Assembly: GCA_950295325.1 (NCBI GenBank)
Contig: OX485804.1
Coordinates: forward strand, 58,578,429-58,642,428
From: Polytrichum commune
Lineage: Eukaryota; Streptophyta; Polytrichopsida; Polytrichales; Polytrichaceae
Length of the DNA stretch: 64,000 bases
Reading direction: 5' to 3'
This document shows positions 58,877 to 64,000 of this stretch, piece by piece (positions within the stretch are counted from its first letter, which is position 1; each line of letters starts with the position of its first letter). The notes beneath the pieces are model-generated. The model saw only the letters and a program-made list of their open reading frames with translations, ran no database searches and was not told the DNA's origin. A program made the translations under genes and the position numbers.

Positions 58877-61180
58877 GTTTGGGTCGACCGACCCAAACTA
58901 TGTAGGGCAGGAAGGGCTCACAGTCCACCCCAGTACCTGCTCCATGTGGGCAAGGGTTTGGGTCGGTCGACCCAAACTATGTAGGGCAAGATGGGTTCTC
59001 AGTCAACCCCAGTACCTGCTCCATGTGGGGAAGGGTTTGGGTCGACCGACCCAAACCATTTAGGGGGGGATGGGCTCTGAAACAATCCTAATACCTGCTC
59101 ACTGTGGAGCAGGGTTTGAGTCGAACGACCCAAACTATGCAGGGGGGGATGGGCTCTGTATCAATCTTAGTATTTGCTAACTATGGGGAAAGGTTTGGGT
59201 CGACCGACCCAAACCTTGTACGGCAGGAAGGGCTTACAGTCCACCCCAGTACCTGCTCCATGTGGGCAAGGGTTTGGGTCGACCGACCCAAACCTTTAAG
59301 GGGGGAATGGGCTCTGAAACAATCCTAGTACCTGCTCACTGTGAAGCAGGGTTTGGGTCGAACGACCCAAACTATGCAGGGGGGGATGGGCTCTATATCA
59401 ATCCTAGTATTTGCTAACTATGGGGAAAGGTTTGGGTCGACCGACCCAAACCTTTTAGGGGGGAATGGGCTCTGAAACAATCCTAGTACCTGCTCACTGT
59501 GGAGCAGGGTTTGGGTCGAACGACCCAAACTATGCAGGGGGGATGGGCTCCATATCAATCCTAGTACCTGCTCACTATGGAGCAGGGTTTGGGTCGGCCG
59601 ACCCAAACCTTTTAGGGGGGGATGGGCTCTGAAACAATCCTAGTACCTGCTCACTGTGGAGCAGGGTTTGGGTCGAACGACCCAAACTATGCAGGGGGGG
59701 ATGGGCTCTATATCAATCCTAGTATTTGCTAACTATGGGGAAAGGTTTGGGTCGACCGACCCAAACCTTGTAGGGCAGGAAGGGCTTACAGTCCACCCCA
59801 GTACCTGCTCCATGTGGGCAAGGGTTTGGGTCGACTGACCCAAACCTTTTAGGGGGGAATGGACTCTGAAATAATCCTAGTACCTGCTCACTGTGGAGCA
59901 GGGTTTGGGTCGAACGACCCAAACTATGCAGGGGGGGATGGGCTCCATATCAATCCTAGTATTTGCTAACTATGGGGAAAGGTTTGGGTCGACCGACCCA
60001 AACCTTGTAGGGCAGGAAGGGCTTACAGTCCACCCCAGTACCTGCTCCATGTGGGCAAGGGTTTGGGTCGACTGACCCAAACCTTTTAGGGGGGAATGGA
60101 CTCTGAAATAATCCTAGTACCTGCTCACTGTGGAGCAGGGTTTGGGTCGAACGACCCAAACTATGCAGGGGGGGATGGGCTCCATATCAATCCTAGTATT
60201 TGCTAACTATGGGGAAAGGTTTGGGTCGACCGACCCAAACCTTGTAGGGCAGGAAGGGCTTACAGTCCACCCCAATACCTGCCCCATGTGGGCAAGGGTT
60301 TGGGTCGACCGACCCAAACCTTTTAGGGGGGGATGGGCTCTGAAACAATCCTAGTACTTGCTCACTGTGGAGCAGGGTTTGGGTCGAACGACCCAAACTA
60401 TGCAGGGGGGATGGGCTCTGTATCAATCCTAGTATTTGCTAACTATGGGGAAAGGTTTGGGTCGACCGACCCAAACCTTGTAGGGCAGGAAGGGCTTACA
60501 GTCCACCCCAGTACCTGCTCCATGTGGGCAAGGGTTTGGGTCGACTGACCCAAACCTTTTAGGGGGGAATGGACTCTGAAATAATCCTAGTACCTGCTCA
60601 CTGTGGAGCAGGGTTTGGGTCGAACGACCCAAACTATGCAGGGGGGGATGGGCTCCATATCAATCCTAGTATTTGCTAACTATGGGGAAAGGTTTGGGTC
60701 GACCGACCCAAACCTTGTAGGGCAGGAAGGGCTTACAGTCCACCCCAATACCTGCCCCATGTGGGCAAGGGTTTGGGTCGACCGACCCAAACCTTTTAGG
60801 GGGGGATGGGCTCTGAAACAATCCTAGTACTTGCTCACTGTGGAGCAGGGTTTGGGTCAAACGACCCAAACTATGCAGGGGGGATGGGCTCTGTATCAAT
60901 CCTAGTATTTGCTAACTATGGGGAAAGGTTTGGGTCGACCGACCCAAACCTTGTAGGGGGGATGGGCTCTGAAACAATCCTAGTACCTGCTCACTGTGGG
61001 GAAAGGTTTGGGTCGACCGACCCAAACCTTGTAGGGGGGGATGGACTCCGAGTCCACCCTAATACCCGCAATATGTGGGAAAGGGTTTGGGTCGACCGAC
61101 CCAAACTATGTAGGGGGGTGGGCTCTAAGTCAACCCAAGTACCTGCCCACTGTGGGGATAGGTTTGGGTCGGTCGACCCA
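58877..61180. repeat. Array of about 30 palindromes at 79-bp spacing
   Basis: Each unit contains arms GTTTGGGTCG and CGACCCAAAC separated by two variable bases (AC, AA, GG or CC on the plus strand). In some units an arm base has changed. Centres fall at regular steps, for example 59348, 59427, 59506, 59585, 59664 and 59743. The 55-bp between-palindrome parts fall into three alternating types, giving a 237-bp higher-order repeat between about 59650 and 60830. The array lies immediately 5' of the DUF7869-like gene, probably within its first intron. Confidence 0.95.
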
Positions 61181-61398
61181 AACTATCCGTAAATTCCGCC
61201 GTATAATGAGGCGTGAATATAGTGACTACTAAATATAGGCTTAGTACGGAAATAACAGTCGTGGATGGATGTTGTGATTGCTTGCTCATGACTGTGAGCA
61301 TGCTCTAACCTTGCAATAGAGCTCCAAGTGAGAGAGTTTGCTGCAATTTCTGGAGCGGGAGATGAGCAAAAAGGACCGACTTTTCGGGGAGGCTGGCC

Positions 61399-61406
61399 CT
61401 TTATAC
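61399..61406 (-). promoter_or_regulatory. Possible TATA box upstream of the palindrome array
   Basis: GTATAAAG on the minus strand, in a GC-richer stretch 220 bp beyond the array, is the best promoter candidate for the DUF7869-like gene. This would place the array in a transcribed leader or first intron. No exon 1 coding start could be confirmed. Confidence 0.35.
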
Positions 61407-61419
61407 TGTCCGCATCCGC

Positions 61420-61962
61420 TCCCTTGCTTCCTCTTGGATACCTTTCCCGCTTGATTCCCCTTTAGCCGGTAATTGAAACCTTCTGACATACTTTCCCGCC
61501 TAGTGTTTATAATAGAAAATGTGTACTTAGCATGGCGGCTCGGCATGGAATAAATTTGAATGGTTTGTTACAGTGCCACCAGCCCACCATCATTGATGGG
61601 GCGGCTGCTTTTTTGAAGATGTTGTCTGTTTGTATGTAGCAATTAGCATGGCACAAAGTATTATTAGGGACCGGTTACTTTTCTTTGCCGTTCATTTTGA
61701 AGGGTTGCAAAATATTTTGAAGGGAATGTGAAGGGCTTGACCCCAAAATAAGGGTAATAGCCCTTTAATTTTATTCCCTGCTCTTCGGTGCCCCAACCAT
61801 GAAGTTACTTGAGTTGACATATTTTCTGTGTGTAGAATAAATATGTATTGTCACTATTTGAGAAAAGTTAGCGGTTTTTTATTTTTTTAAGTGAATATGA
61901 CTTCCACCATTGGTAGGAAGGGTAGTAGCGGGATGTATTTTAACAAGTGCATTAAAGGATAT
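61420..61962. other. No gene or element recognised
   Basis: Mixed-composition sequence between the promoter candidate and the next element. No terminal repeats matching the far side of the DUF7869-like gene were found. Confidence 0.4.
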
Positions 61963-62204
61963 CACTACAAGAGTTTATATAACCTATTTGACAAAAATGT
62001 GACGAAATTCTGTTAATTTGGGTGTCATATAGGGCACCTTGATTTGGTCATACAATTAACAGAGTTCTGTCAATTTCTTTGTCATCTGGGACAATTATAC
62101 ACGTAGGATTCCATTTACTCCGGCCCCCTTGCCATGTTGGATTCTCTTTACCTCGTCATTTACCCATGGTGATGTGGTTTAATGTCCAAGTTATACTAGT
62201 AAAA

Positions 62205-62402
62205 AAATCCTAAACTAGTAATCCACCCTCGCATCCGGGGCCTACTCACATAGGTCTAAGGGCGAAGGGCCACATCACCTAACCTAGGCTAATGAAAGCC
62301 ACCTACCTACCCTAGGCGAAGCCAGGGGTGAGGGGTCAAGGGGATCGAACCTTGAACCTCTTGGCTATAGTGTGAAAGCCTTAGCCACTAAGCCACCGCT
62401 CA
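62205..62402 (-). mobile_element. tRNA-derived SINE
   Basis: On the minus strand the head reads GAGCGGTGGCTTAGTGGCTA, with an A-box-like TGGCTTAGTGG (complement of 62385-62395) and a B box GGTTCGATCC (complement of 62342-62351), the internal RNA polymerase III promoter. The body ends near a T7 run at about 62199-62206. It lacks a foldable acceptor stem, so it is not a tRNA gene. Confidence 0.7.
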
Positions 62403-62639
62403 CTACATGATATAGGCCAAGTATGTAAGAGTTTTGTATGAAGAAGCCATAAGACTTATAAACTTATGTATATATATTTTTTAATTAGTGAAAGTAAAAA
62501 CAAGCATAGAATTAATGTATTTACTGTTTTTAATTAGTATGTATTGTATTTGTATTAAAAACAATTTACAAAAATACTCCTAAACATTATTACAGTAATT
62601 ATTGTAATTATTTTAACTACATTAATTACAATAATTTCA

Positions 62640-62900
62640 GTATTTTACTGAAAATAGCAAATTTCAGTATTTACGTAAATTAGAAAATTTCAATATTTAC
62701 TTAAATTAGCAAATTTCAGTATTTACCTAAATTAGAAAATTTCAATATTTACTTAAATTAGCAAATTTCAGTATTTACCTAAATTAGCAAATTTCAATAT
62801 TTACTTAAATTAACAAATTTCAGTATTTAGTTAAATTGGTAATTTCCCCATTTACTTAAATTGGTAATTTCAGTATTTACATTAATTAATTAAATTAGTT
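62640..62900. repeat. AT-rich minisatellite, unit about 31 bp
   Basis: About seven tandem copies of a unit like AATTTCARTATTTACYTAAA TTAGCA (two halves written apart). Low-complexity decay follows to 62960. Confidence 0.85.
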
Positions 62901-63201
62901 ATTACATTAATTATAGTAAATACATTAATTATATTAATTACTTATACTAGTAATTACAATAATTAAAAACCTTTTGTAACACCTTTTGTAACACCTTTTG
63001 TTGTTAATAAATATGAGACACATGCTAAGGTGAAGGGAATAAGTTAAACGTGAAATATATAAATCTGATGACAGAAAATTGACACAAATTTTGAATAATG
63101 TCCGAATTGACAAAAACTCATAGCTTTGAGCTGATTTTGTCACTTCGGACATTTTAGTGTCACATTTTTGTCAATTATACACCCATTTCCTTGTAGTGTA
63201 T

Positions 63202-64000
63202 GAATATCAGATATGTGATTTACAAAATCATTCCCAACAACTTCCCTTTGATCCATCTAAGGAACATAATAAATTATGTTTCAAGATATTACTGTAATTG
63301 AACTCAAACATTATAATATATTTTAACAAATATTTAGACAAAAATGTGGCAACATCGTTTAAATCCATATGGTAAAAGTCACTAAATACAACAGTTAAAG
63401 TAGCTATTCAGACCATCAGAAGACGACGTATATGATATTAACAACAAAAAACAAACATGACATTGTGCAAATGAAAAAAATTAATAAAGCTCACAATATG
63501 TCATTTGTAAAGTGTGCACACAACGTTACTCCATTCTCAAGCATGCAATTGTGACCAATCATGTGCGTTAACCAAGTATTTGTTTAGGGGCTATTTATGT
63601 AGTCAATATGATTTTAAGAGACCCTTTTAGTAGAAAAAACTACTTGGTCTTCATTTCAAGTACCCCATAGGCTATTCTAAGTCAAAATGTAGCCTAATTC
63701 TTGGCATGCTATAGTACTTATATAACTTGGGCATTTGCTCATATGGACATTAAAGGTTTTAGGGTTTAGGGTTTGGCGTGGACATATGTGATGTACATAA
63801 GCATATTTGAACCAAACTAGAAAGCAACATAAAACAAACGAGCTTAGCAAAATTGTAACCACTGAAATCAAAAGAATCAAAAAACTAGTGCCTCAATATG
63901 CATTACTACTATGGTGAGTATTAAAAAACACGAAACATTAACTACAAATGTGGTGAGTGCTAAAAAACACTAAAGATACTATATGACTATCATTGCCCAC
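63202..64000. other. No gene recognised; short telomere-like motif
   Basis: AT-rich sequence. At about 63757-63776 there are two adjoining TTTAGGG units, the plant telomere motif, too few to be called an interstitial telomere. Confidence 0.5.

Larger units (their letters stand above)
61963..63198. mobile_element. Non-autonomous CACTA-type element with TAT duplication
   Basis: Starts CACTACAAG and ends CTTGTAGTG, flanked by TAT at 61960-61962 and 63199-63201, as expected for the 3-bp CACTA duplication. Subterminal inverted stretches share GACAAAAATGTGAC and GTCACATTTTTGTC. The interior carries a SINE (62205-62402) and an AT-rich minisatellite, with no transposase. Its tips differ from those of the 9.3-kb CACTA element (CACTATAAG), so it belongs to another subfamily. 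Confidence 0.88.

Noticed and set aside
58877..61180. Regular palindromic repeats resembling a CRISPR array
   Set aside because: The parts between repeats are themselves repeated rather than unique, no cas genes are present, and the surroundings are eukaryotic.
59104..61232. Series of similar 60-130-codon frames on both strands
   Set aside because: They are by-products of the 79-bp palindromic repeat; frames open on both strands with no independent support.
62205..62402. Functional tRNA gene
   Set aside because: A and B boxes are present but the cloverleaf stems do not form; it fits a tRNA-derived SINE.
63757..63776. Interstitial telomere
   Set aside because: Only about two TTTAGGG units, expected by chance in AT-rich plant DNA.

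Overview
The window looks like a transposon-rich intergenic stretch of a land-plant nuclear genome. The evidence is plant-type Ty1/copia, CACTA (TNP2) and Mutator-like genes, many MITE-type foldback elements, a tRNA-derived SINE, long AT-rich introns with GT-AG borders, and no dense gene order. The large genome it implies would suit a seed-free plant or gymnosperm, but the sequence does not settle the lineage. Only one candidate host gene was found, a small S1-like secreted protein at about 18.3-18.6 kb.

Layout. 0-19.7 kb: AT-rich sequence with several MITEs (one has a 9-bp and one an 8-bp target duplication), an old copia remnant, a decayed coding-like tract of unknown identity (9.7-14.2 kb) and an LTR-like segment. 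19.8-40.6 kb: a copia retrotransposon (LTR, RNase H, reverse transcriptase) split in mid-reverse-transcriptase by an 18.6-kb DNA transposon. 40.6-49.9 kb: a CACTA element with TNP2 on the minus strand and a TnpA-like gene on the plus strand. 50-55.9 kb: two MITEs in otherwise featureless DNA. 55.9-61.4 kb: a minus-strand gene related to the DUF7869 proteins, preceded by about 30 regularly spaced perfect palindromes. 62-63.2 kb: a non-autonomous CACTA-type element holding a SINE and a minisatellite.

The most striking object is the 18.6-kb element at 21198-39809. It is bounded by inverted repeats and a 10-bp duplication, and removing it restores the copia reading frame. It carries two divergent genes, each with a TATA box. 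One is a Mutator-type transposase with a GCM1/WRKY-like zinc finger. The other is a many-exon gene that fuses a ParB-like domain (DGNHR motif) to a coiled coil and a permuted (motif IV before motif I) amino-DNA methyltransferase. The introns of that second gene hold three repeat arrays with 13 copies of a 20-bp palindrome close to GTGTCTCGGTCCCGAGACAC. ParB-methyltransferase fusions are known from phages and plasmids; I know of none carried by a plant Mutator-like element. The inference is that the palindromes are parS-like binding sites for the element's own protein and that the methyltransferase modifies the element or its target. This copy is decayed: most of its premature stops can be read as C-to-T or G-to-A changes, as are stops in the neighbouring copia and CACTA genes.

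The same layout, a palindrome array in the presumed 5' intron of a transposase-like gene, recurs independently at the DUF7869 locus.
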